A DNA stretch of 5,524 nucleotides from JAPSGM01 sp036258735 (GTDB lineage: Bacteria; Chloroflexota; Limnocylindria; QHBO01), in the NCBI GenBank assembly GCA_036258735.1, contig DATADC010000174.1, positions 1 to 5,524 on the forward strand, written 5' to 3'. The notes under the pieces are model-generated. The model did no database searches and was not told the origin of the DNA. It worked only from the letters and a program-made list of their open reading frames with translations. The position numbers were made by a program, and so were the translations under genes. Shown here one piece after another: positions 1-5,492 of the stretch (position 1 is its first letter; every line of letters starts with the position of its first letter).

Positions 1-2
1 GT

Positions 3-248
3 CAGGGCCCTCGTCCGGAGGTTGGCGCGCCGGTCAACGGCTGCAATATCGTGGTGGGCGTCGAGGACGTCGATGGACTGATGCGCCGCGGCATCGAGCT
101 CGGCGCGACCGAGGCACTACCAGCGACCGATTGGCCCGGCAATGGGCGCGGCGGTTACCTGATCGATCCCGATGGCAATGTCTTCGGCCTCCTCTCGCCG
201 GTTCTCTCCGACGGCACGGTTGCGATGGGCGCCGGCGCCGAGGCTTAG
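3..248 (+). CDS. VOC (glyoxalase/bleomycin-resistance-like) family protein, C-terminal part, 5' truncated
   Basis: The reading frame is open from the left edge and stops at TAG 246-248, giving 81 visible residues; the true start lies outside the window. The visible part reads as the last beta-alpha-beta-beta-beta module of a VOC domain: a strand (NIVVGVEDVD), a helix (DGLMRRGIELGA), then a strand pair ending in YLIDPDGNVFGLLSP. The ADP/DPDGN-FGL ending is characteristic of the superfamily, which includes glyoxalase I, extradiol dioxygenases and many proteins of unknown substrate. The position where metal-dependent members often have a C-terminal Glu ligand (DPDGN-x-x-E-L) is Gly here, so a metal-independent or uncharacterised subgroup is likely. 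The GTG at 51 is an internal codon, because homologous-looking sequence continues upstream of it. The gene converges on the hem operon, so it is probably unrelated to haem synthesis. The family call is fairly firm; the substrate cannot be inferred. Confidence 0.75.
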   Translation, partial: QGPRPEVGAPVNGCNIVVGVEDVDGLMRRGIELGATEALPATDWPGNGRGGYLIDPDGNVFGLLSPVLSDGTVAMGAGAEA

Positions 249-350
249 GTCCTTACCTTCGTTGCGCCAACCAGGGCCTACAGCGACACGTGGGAGGACA
301 TCGCCGACTCGGTGACGCACTAGCCACGCGTAGGGAGTAAGGCTCGCGCT

Positions 351-364
351 TAGCCGTCCGGCTA
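351..364. repeat. Small perfect inverted repeat (tagccg / cggcta)
   Basis: Arms 351-356 and 359-364 are exact reverse complements around a 2-base centre, giving a likely 5-bp stem with a 4-base loop. The element lies ten bases to the left of the larger hairpin at 374-421, so hemH read-through RNA would meet the large hairpin first and then this one. No T-tract follows on either strand. It may be an accessory part of the terminator region or chance in GC-rich DNA. Confidence 0.35.
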
Positions 365-373
365 CACGTCAAA

Positions 374-421
374 GCCGGCGGACCAGGCACCTCAGGGGGG
401 AAACGAGGCTGGACCGCCGGC
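374..421 (-). terminator. Putative factor-independent terminator hairpin for the hem operon
   Basis: Arms 374-386 and 409-421 are 13-base inverted repeats that match at 12 of 13 positions (gccggcggaccag against the reverse complement of ctggaccgccggc). After a 3-base bulge the stem extends by four more pairs (390-393 cctc with 405-408 gagg), leaving an 11-base loop containing six G (C on the other strand). On the minus strand the hairpin begins 73 bases past the hemH stop and is followed by only TTT. On the plus strand no T-run follows. The strong stem and its position between convergent genes favour a terminator serving hemH, perhaps the VOC gene too. The weak U-tract lowers confidence; a structured-RNA or protein-binding role is not excluded. 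Confidence 0.5.
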
Positions 422-493
422 CTGACGATCCCGACCATATCGGCACAGAAGGCGGCCGGTAAATGGGACGTTTGGCAAACTAACGGCGGCCGG

Positions 494-1462
494 TTAACCC
501 CGGATCAAAGAAGCGGGCAGCCGGTGGCCAGCGGCGTCCAGCGCGACATCTGCCAGCGCGGCGACGAACCGCGGCATCACGTTGAGCGATGCGATCCTCG
601 CGAACTGCAGGCCGGCCTCCTCCGCCTGCGCCCGAGCGCCCACGTCCACGTCGTACAGGATCTCCAGGTGGTCGGCCAGGAACTGGATCGGCGCGACCAG
701 CACGGCGTTGAAGCCCGAGCGACGCAGCTCGGGTAGCAGATCGGCGAAGTCTGGCGTCATCCACTCGCCGGGCTCGTGGCCCGCGGACTGCCAGCAGAAC
801 CGCCAGCGGTCGGGGCGGAGGCCCGCTCGCTCGGCGACGAGCTCGGCCGTCTCCCCGAGTTGTGCCAGATAGCCCGGCTCCTCGTCAGCCACCCGCCGCG
901 GCAGCGAATGGGCGCTCAGCAGCACGGCGACGTCAGCGCACTCATCGGGCATGGCTTCCGAGATGCGCTCGGCCACGGCGCCGATGAAGCCGTCGTGGCG
1001 GTACCAGGCCGGTGCCAGGGTGACCTCGGGCGCGCGGTCACCGAGTGCCGTCGCCGCCTGCTCGAGTTCGCGGCGGTAGCCGGCCATGAGCAGCTCGGAG
1101 TGCTGCGGGCTCATGACCACGCCGACCACGTCGGCGCAACCGGCACGGGCCAGGTCCTCCAGGGCTTCGGCGATCGTCGGCGACGAGAACCGCATCCCCG
1201 CGGCCGCGCGCGCGTCGACACCCCGCCGCGTCAGCTCGTCGCCGACGGCGGCGGCCTGCCGGTGGGTGATGGGAATCAACGGTGACCCCCCGATGACGTC
1301 GTACCGCCGCCGGAACTCGGCCACCACCTCGTCGGAGGCCGGGCGGCCCCCGCGGACGGCGGCCAGGTAGCGCGGCATGTCATGCGGACCCGCCGGCGAT
1401 CCGTACGTCATCAACAGCACCCCCAGCCGGCCCCGGCCGGCGAGTGTCCCGTTCGGCGTCAT
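494..1462 (-). CDS. hemH: Ferrochelatase, probably coproporphyrin III ferrochelatase (CpfC)
   Basis: The 322-residue protein inserts Fe2+ into a porphyrin. With hemQ in the same operon the likely substrate is coproporphyrin III and the product coprohaem, in the cytosol. Visible signatures are LLMTYGSP at the N-terminus (Tyr20, matching the active-site Tyr of the Bacillus enzyme), the catalytic His185 in LLSAHSLP, and PIQFLADHLEILYDVD with the conserved Glu267. Length is normal for the soluble single-domain bacterial form (about 310-350), with no C-terminal membrane segment. The C-terminal cysteines that hold a [2Fe-2S] cluster in actinobacterial ferrochelatases are absent; the only cysteines are 109, 175 and 223. 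The start is ATG 1462, overlapping the hemE stop as ATGA. A GAGG lies 10 bases upstream. The same frame is open further upstream to 1681, but that stretch lies inside hemE and has no ferrochelatase similarity. It is the last gene of the operon and ends at TAA. Family assignment is firm; the coproporphyrin preference is inferred from context. Confidence 0.95.
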   Translation of the reverse strand: MTPNGTLAGRGRLGVLLMTYGSPAGPHDMPRYLAAVRGGRPASDEVVAEFRRRYDVIGGSPLIPITHRQAAAVGDELTRRGVDARAAAGMRFSSPTIAEALEDLARAGCADVVGVVMSPQHSELLMAGYRRELEQAATALGDRAPEVTLAPAWYRHDGFIGAVAERISEAMPDECADVAVLLSAHSLPRRVADEEPGYLAQLGETAELVAERAGLRPDRWRFCWQSAGHEPGEWMTPDFADLLPELRRSGFNAVLVAPIQFLADHLEILYDVDVGARAQAEEAGLQFARIASLNVMPRFVAALADVALDAAGHRLPASLIRG

Positions 1463-2511
1463 CGGGCGCTGACCTCGTGCACGAAGGCAACCAGGCGTCG
1501 CAGGAGGTCGGGGTCCGTATCGGGCAGCACGCCATGGCCGAGGTTGAAGATGTGCCCGGGCCGGCCGCCGGCGCGGGCCAGCACGTCGCGCGCGCCAGCC
1601 TCGGTCGGGTCCCAGCCGGCCAGCAGCCGCGTCGCGTCTAGGTTGCCCTGGATGCCACGATCCGTGCCGATGCGGCTCCATGCCTCCTCAAGCGGCACGC
1701 GGTGATCCACCCCAATGACGTCGCCTCCGGCCTCCGCCATCAACTCCAGCAACGAGGCCGCCTGGGTCCCGAAGTGGATCGTGGGAGCGCCGTGCACCTC
1801 GTGGAAGATTCGCGTCACGTGCGGTTGGACGTACCGCTGATAGTCGGCCGGCGCGAGCGCCCCGACCCATGAGTCGAAGAGCTGCATCACGTCCACGCCG
1901 GCCGAGACCTGGGCGTTCAGGTAGTCGATGACGACGGTCGACAGCTTTTCCATGAGGCGGTGCCACGCCTCCTCCTGGCGGTACATGAACGACTTGGCGA
2001 CCGCGTAGTCGCGGCTCGGCCGGCCCTCGACCAGGTAGCACGCCAGCGTGAACGGTGATCCGGAGAAGCCGATGACCGCCTGACGCCCGTCCAGCTCGCC
2101 TCGCACCAGGCGGATGGCGTCCAAAACGAAGCCCACCTCCTCCGCCGGCTCGACCCTCCGCAGCCGATCCACGTCGTGTGGCGACCGTACCGGGTTGTGG
2201 ATGATCGGGCCGATCGAAGGCTCGATCTCCAGGTCGACACCCATCGGCTCAAGCGGCAGCATGATGTCTGCGAACAGCACGGCGGCGTCGACGTCGAAGG
2301 CGTCCACCGGCATGCGGGTGACCCGGGCGCACAGCTCGGGCGTCTTAGCCAGCGTCAGGATGGAATAGCGCTCTCGCAGCTCACGGTATTCCGCCAGGCA
2401 GCGGCCAGCCTGTCGCATGAACCACACCGGAGTGGCATCCGGCTGCCGGAGGGCCAGCGCAGCCAGGAAGCGGGCCGCGCCGGTTCCCGGCAGGGGCGGA
2501 GACTCAATCAT
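1459..2511 (-). CDS. hemE: Uroporphyrinogen decarboxylase
   Basis: The 350-residue cytosolic enzyme decarboxylates the four acetate side chains of uroporphyrinogen III to give coproporphyrinogen III, the branch-point substrate for the coproporphyrin-dependent route. Both family signatures are present: PVWFMRQAGR (residues 28-37, with substrate-binding Arg33 and Arg37) and IGFSGSPFTLACYLVEG (147-163, with Tyr159). FADIM carries the catalytic Asp82, and FNLGHGV near the C-terminus carries the conserved His326. Length is typical (340-360). The residues after the first signature read CLAEYRE where most homologues have Y/S-L-P-EYRE, so the usual Pro is Ala; the catalytic residues are intact. The start is ATG 2511, overlapping the hemL stop as ATGA, with AGGCGG six bases upstream (2518-2523). 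The gene's own TGA overlaps the hemH ATG. Translation is probably coupled to hemL on one side and hemH on the other. Confidence 0.97.
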   Translation of the reverse strand: MIESPPLPGTGAARFLAALALRQPDATPVWFMRQAGRCLAEYRELRERYSILTLAKTPELCARVTRMPVDAFDVDAAVLFADIMLPLEPMGVDLEIEPSIGPIIHNPVRSPHDVDRLRRVEPAEEVGFVLDAIRLVRGELDGRQAVIGFSGSPFTLACYLVEGRPSRDYAVAKSFMYRQEEAWHRLMEKLSTVVIDYLNAQVSAGVDVMQLFDSWVGALAPADYQRYVQPHVTRIFHEVHGAPTIHFGTQAASLLELMAEAGGDVIGVDHRVPLEEAWSRIGTDRGIQGNLDATRLLAGWDPTEAGARDVLARAGGRPGHIFNLGHGVLPDTDPDLLRRLVAFVHEVSAR

Positions 2512-3764
2512 CTGGCACCGCCTGCAACGTCACGGAACGCTTCGCGGGCAGCGGCGATGGTCGCCTCCAGCTCGCCGTCGCCATGGGCCGCCGACACGAA
2601 CCAAGCTTCGTACTGCGATGGCGGCAGCAGTACGCCACGCTGGAGCATGGCGTGGAAGAAGGTCGCGAACTGCGGTGCGCCGTCGAAGAACGCCGTCAGC
2701 AGGCTGCCTACGCGGGCTATCCGGACGGTGACACCGGCCAGGCGCGCGGCGCCTGCCAGCCCGGCTTGTAAGCGGCTGCCGGCGGCCTCCAGCGCACTGT
2801 AGACCGCGGGCTCCAGGCGACGCAGCGTCGCCAGCCCGGCGGCCATGGCCAGCGGGTTTCCCGACAGCGTTCCGGCCTGGTAAACGGGCCCCTCGGGCGC
2901 CACGAGGCGCATGAGGTCAGCACGCCCGCCATAGGCGCCGACCGGCAGGCCGCCGCCGATGATCTTGCCGAGCACGGTGACGTCGGGGCGGACGCCGTAC
3001 AGCTCCTGCGCACCGCCCCGGGCAACGCGAAAGCCCGTGATGACTTCGTCGAAGATGAGCAGCGTGCCGGCGCGCTCCGTGAGCTCGCGGAGTCCGTGTA
3101 GGTAGCCGGGAGTGGGCGGGACGACGCCCATGTTGGCGGCCACCGGCTCGACGATCACCGCCGCCACCGGCCGGGCGGATAGGAGCGCCTCCACCGCCTC
3201 CAGGTCGTTGTACGGCGCCACCAGCGTGTCTCGCGCGACGGCCTCGGCAACGCCCGCGCTGGCTGGCAGGCCCGTGGCGCCCGAGCCGGGCTGAACCAGC
3301 AGCGCATCGGCGTGGCCGTGGTAGCCGCCGGCCATCTTCAGGACCGCGTCACGGCCGGTCGCCGCGCGCGCGAGCCGCAGCGCCGACATGGCGGCCTCGG
3401 TGCCGGAGGACACGAAGCGAAGCCGCTCGATGGACGGCATGGCCGCCACGATCACCTCTCCCAGCTCCACCTCGGGGAGGGACGGCGCCCCGAAGCTGGT
3501 CCCGCGGGCCGCGGCGTCGTGAATGGCCTCGACCACGGCCGGGTGGGCGTGGCCCAGGATCATCGGTCCCCACGAGCCGATGTAGTCCACGAGCTCGTTG
3601 CCATCCACGTCCCAGACTCGAGCGCCGAGTGCACGTTCCATGACGCGCGGCGTGCCGCCCACGCTCCCGAAGGCTCGCACCGGCGAACTGACGCCGCCAG
3701 GGAATAGCTGTGCCGCGCGGTGCATCAGCTCCGCGGACCGTGTCGCTGTTGCGGTGGCGGTCAC
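2508..3764 (-). CDS. hemL: Glutamate-1-semialdehyde 2,1-aminomutase
   Basis: The 418-residue PLP-dependent class III aminotransferase-fold enzyme converts glutamate-1-semialdehyde to 5-aminolevulinate, the last step of the C5 route. Visible motifs are FPGGVSSPVRAF near the N-terminus (21-32), RFVSSGTEA (116-124, PLP phosphate region), GGYHGH (146-151), IFDEVITGFR (237-246, Asp239 facing the PLP ring nitrogen), the Schiff-base Lys267 in VLGKIIGGGLPVGAYGG, and PPSQYEAWF (381-389) with the conserved Glu386. The start is GTG 3764, overlapping the hemQ stop as GTGA, with AGGA four bases upstream. The next in-frame Met (residue 14, ELMHRA) would remove conserved N-terminal helix. Around residues 360-366 (FFDGAPQF) the protein lacks roughly 13 residues present in typical HemL between the FF.....PV and RF..FF segments, which explains why it is shorter than the usual 425-430. 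The frame stays open across this point. No hemA is visible in the window. Confidence 0.96.
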   Translation of the reverse strand: MTATATATRSAELMHRAAQLFPGGVSSPVRAFGSVGGTPRVMERALGARVWDVDGNELVDYIGSWGPMILGHAHPAVVEAIHDAAARGTSFGAPSLPEVELGEVIVAAMPSIERLRFVSSGTEAAMSALRLARAATGRDAVLKMAGGYHGHADALLVQPGSGATGLPASAGVAEAVARDTLVAPYNDLEAVEALLSARPVAAVIVEPVAANMGVVPPTPGYLHGLRELTERAGTLLIFDEVITGFRVARGGAQELYGVRPDVTVLGKIIGGGLPVGAYGGRADLMRLVAPEGPVYQAGTLSGNPLAMAAGLATLRRLEPAVYSALEAAGSRLQAGLAGAARLAGVTVRIARVGSLLTAFFDGAPQFATFFHAMLQRGVLLPPSQYEAWFVSAAHGDGELEATIAAAREAFRDVAGGAR

Positions 3765-4450
3765 GGCATCCTGCCGCTCAGCATGTCGAGCACATCCCCG
3801 ATGGGACGGCGAATACCGGTGATGATCGGCGTGTCGCGTACGGTGGAGCGGCGGGCCTCCGTCTCGCGCAGCTCGCGGACCAGGTCCTGGAACGCGACCA
3901 GGTCATCGGTCTCGTAGGCCACCACGAACTCCTGGTCGTCCAGTCCGAAGCTGTAGGCCAGCAGCTGGCGCACCTGCGAGTAGCGGTGGCCGATCCTCAT
4001 GTGTCCGGCCATCACCTGCTTGCGCTTCTCCAGCGGCGTGAGGTACCAGTCCACGCTCTTCACGAAGGGGTACACGACCAGGTACCGGCTGCGCTCACCG
4101 GTGAACAGGCTCTGCTCCTGGCTGCTCGGGCGCTTGACGTACTGGCTGGGACGGCTCAGGCCGATCAGGGTCAAGGCCACGCTCATCCAGCGCCCGACGC
4201 CGCAGGCCAGCGCACGCGCCGCGCTCTGCTCGAGGTCCTCGATGCGCTCGGCCATGCGCCACAGCAGGAGGTCGCCCTCGGCTCGCAGGCCGATGGTGGA
4301 GTACGTCTCCTGCAGCATGCCCCGTTCCTCTGGAGCGGCGGCAGCGGCAAAGGCCAATGCGTCCGCGCGGCGCTCATCCTCGGGCAGACGGCGCCAAGCC
4401 GGCTCCAGGCGCAGCACGAGGGCCTGCACGAAGCGCTCATCAGTCACCAC
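3761..4450 (-). CDS. hemQ: Coprohaem decarboxylase (chlorite-dismutase family, HemQ/ChdC)
   Basis: The 229-residue protein of the chlorite dismutase-like family is predicted to convert coprohaem to haem b by peroxide-dependent oxidative decarboxylation of two propionates. VVYPF holds Tyr127, in the position of the catalytic Tyr of characterised HemQ. MAGHMRIGHRY holds His150, the proximal haem ligand, 23 residues on, the same spacing as I recall for the actinobacterial enzyme (Tyr135/His158 in Corynebacterium diphtheriae). YSFGLDDQEFVVAYETDD (166-183) is the family core motif. Counting back from the Gly of FGLDD, the distal position is Gln162, as in Firmicutes HemQ, where true chlorite dismutases have a catalytic Arg; this argues against chlorite detoxification. 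The start is uncertain: GTG 4450 gives MVTDE, and the adjacent GTG 4447 lies at better spacing (6 bases) from the GGAGGAGG at 4454-4461. It overlaps hemB by 11 or 8 bases and hemL by 4. The operon context with hemB, hemL, hemE and hemH strongly supports the role. Confidence 0.93.
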   Translation of the reverse strand: MVTDERFVQALVLRLEPAWRRLPEDERRADALAFAAAAAPEERGMLQETYSTIGLRAEGDLLLWRMAERIEDLEQSAARALACGVGRWMSVALTLIGLSRPSQYVKRPSSQEQSLFTGERSRYLVVYPFVKSVDWYLTPLEKRKQVMAGHMRIGHRYSQVRQLLAYSFGLDDQEFVVAYETDDLVAFQDLVRELRETEARRSTVRDTPIITGIRRPIGDVLDMLSGRMP

Positions 4451-5441
4451 GCGCCTCCTCCGCGAGCCACCTCGCCGCCTCGGTCGCGAAGTAGGTCACG
4501 ATCAAGTCGGCGCCGGCCCGGGAGATGGCCGTCAGCGACTCGAGGACTGTCGCGCGCCGATCGAGCCAGCCGCGTTCGGCGGCGGCGACGAGCGCGGCGT
4601 ATTCGCCCGACACCTGGTAGGCGGCGATGGGAACGTCGGTGGCTTGGCGGGCGGCGGCCACGAGGTCGAGAGCCGGCATCGCCGGTTTGATCATGGCCAT
4701 GTCCGCGCCCTCGGCCACGTCCGCGCGAACCTCGCGCATCGCCTCGCGGCCGTTGCCGGGGTCCATCTGGTAGCTCTTGCGGTCACCGAAGGCGGGCGTC
4801 GAGCCTGCCGCCTCGCGGAACGGGCCGTAGAAGGCCGACGCATGCTTGGCGGCGTAGGCGAGGATCGCCGTGTCGAGAAGGCCGTCCTGGTCCAGCGCGG
4901 CGCGAATCGCGTCCACCTGACCGTCCATCATGGCGCTCGGAGCGACCACGTCCGCGCCGGCGCGAGCCAGCGACACGGCCGTGCGCGCCAAGAGCTCTAG
5001 CGTGGCGTCGTTGTCGACGCGTGGCTCGTCGGGCGGGCCAGCCAGGATGCCGCAGTGACCGTGGCTGGTGTACTCGCACAGGCACACGTCGGTCATGACG
5101 AGCCCGTCCGGATGCGCGGCCTTGATCGCGCGCACCGCGAGCTGGACGGCGCCCTCGTCGTCCCACGCGCCGGAGCCTTCCTCGTCCTTGTCGGCGGGGA
5201 TGCCGAACAGCAGGACGCCCGGCAGGCCGAGCGCCGTCGCCTCGCCGGCCTCGGCGACCGCCTGCGAGATCGACAGCCGGTCGACGCCGGGCATCGCCTC
5301 GATCGGCGCACGCCCCTCGAGGCCGTCCTCGACGAACAGCGGCAGCACGAGGTCGCCCGCGCTCAGGCGCGTCTCGCGCACGAGGTCCCGCAGGACGGGC
5401 GTGCGGCGCAGACGGCGCAGGCGGGAGCGGGGAAAGGCCAC
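4440..5441 (-). CDS. hemB: Porphobilinogen synthase (delta-aminolevulinic acid dehydratase)
   Basis: The 333-residue TIM-barrel enzyme condenses two 5-aminolevulinate molecules to porphobilinogen in the cytosol. It has the zinc-type metal site DVCLCEYTSHGHCG with Cys120, Cys122 and Cys130, not the Asp-rich magnesium-type site of some bacterial and plant enzymes. The two active-site lysines are Lys199 (AAKHASAFYGPFREA, matching human Lys199) and Lys252 (MIKPAMPALD, matching human Lys252). Length is typical (320-340). The start is GTG 5441: it gives the usual N-terminus (FPRSR..RLRRTP), it is the first start codon after the in-frame TGA at 5493-5495, and no other start codon lies between. Its ribosome-binding site is weak (GGA about 12 bases upstream). 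An ATG eight bases upstream is out of frame. It is the first hem gene visible, and its TGA overlaps the start of hemQ. Assignment is secure. Confidence 0.97.
   Translation of the reverse strand: MAFPRSRLRRLRRTPVLRDLVRETRLSAGDLVLPLFVEDGLEGRAPIEAMPGVDRLSISQAVAEAGEATALGLPGVLLFGIPADKDEEGSGAWDDEGAVQLAVRAIKAAHPDGLVMTDVCLCEYTSHGHCGILAGPPDEPRVDNDATLELLARTAVSLARAGADVVAPSAMMDGQVDAIRAALDQDGLLDTAILAYAAKHASAFYGPFREAAGSTPAFGDRKSYQMDPGNGREAMREVRADVAEGADMAMIKPAMPALDLVAAARQATDVPIAAYQVSGEYAALVAAAERGWLDRRATVLESLTAISRAGADLIVTYFATEAARWLAEEARGD
4454..4461 (-). promoter_or_regulatory. Strong Shine-Dalgarno (GGAGGAGG) for hemQ
   Basis: The minus strand reads GGAGGAGG, followed by CGC and then tandem GTG GTG. The distance is 3 bases to the first GTG (4448-4450) and 6 bases to the second (4445-4447), so the second is the better-spaced start. 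The site lies inside the last codons of hemB and is the strongest ribosome-binding site in the operon, suggesting HemQ can be translated independently of coupling to hemB. Confidence 0.6.
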
Positions 5442-5492
5442 GCGGTCATGGTATCCGCGTCCCCCGGCGCCTCCGGCGGCCCGCGCGCCCGG
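5442..5492. other. Short GC-rich spacer upstream of hemB
   Basis: These 51 bases lie between the in-frame TGA at 5493-5495 and the hemB GTG. No -10/-35-like AT-rich elements, operator palindrome or riboswitch are visible. If a gene really ends at 5493, hemB is probably co-transcribed with it. A minus-strand ATG at 5447-5449 lies here but is out of frame with hemB. Confidence 0.4.

Larger units (their letters stand above)
249..493. other. Convergent intergenic region, no gene seen
   Basis: This 245-base gap lies between the stop of the VOC gene (+) and the stop of hemH (-). Short open frames cross it on both strands, but none has a recognisable protein signature, a convincing ribosome-binding site or conserved-looking composition. 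It contains a long imperfect hairpin (374-421), a small perfect hairpin (351-364) and a 10-base direct repeat (451-460 and 485-494). I see no tRNA, riboswitch consensus or promoter. Since both flanking genes end here, the expected role is transcription termination. Confidence 0.6.

Noticed and set aside
131..340. A 69-codon plus-strand open frame overlapping the end of the VOC gene
   Set aside because: It overlaps the VOC coding frame, whose residues match the family; this frame gives only Arg-rich sequence.
253..438. A 61-codon minus-strand open frame in the intergenic gap
   Set aside because: It reads straight through the long hairpin, has no convincing ribosome-binding site, and its Arg/Pro/Ser-rich composition shows no family similarity I can recognise.
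249..493. A tRNA, riboswitch or attachment site in the intergenic gap
   Set aside because: I found no cloverleaf with a T-loop consensus, no riboswitch core motif, and no integrase or tRNA end to support an attachment site.
776..1285. Plus-strand 169-codon open frame opposite hemH
   Set aside because: It is antisense to a clear ferrochelatase, its composition is typical of shadow frames, and it has no recognisable domain.
1463..1681. A 73-codon N-terminal extension of hemH
   Set aside because: The extension lies wholly inside hemE in another frame, is Arg/Pro/Ala-rich and has no ferrochelatase similarity; ATG 1462 gives the normal N-terminus and an ATGA overlap.
3710..5000. Two long plus-strand open frames (3710-4690 and 3999-5000, over 320 codons each) opposite hemQ and hemB
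   Set aside because: They lie antisense to well-supported genes, are low-complexity and rich in Arg, Ala, Gly and Ser, and show no family motif. High GC suppresses stop codons on the opposite strand.
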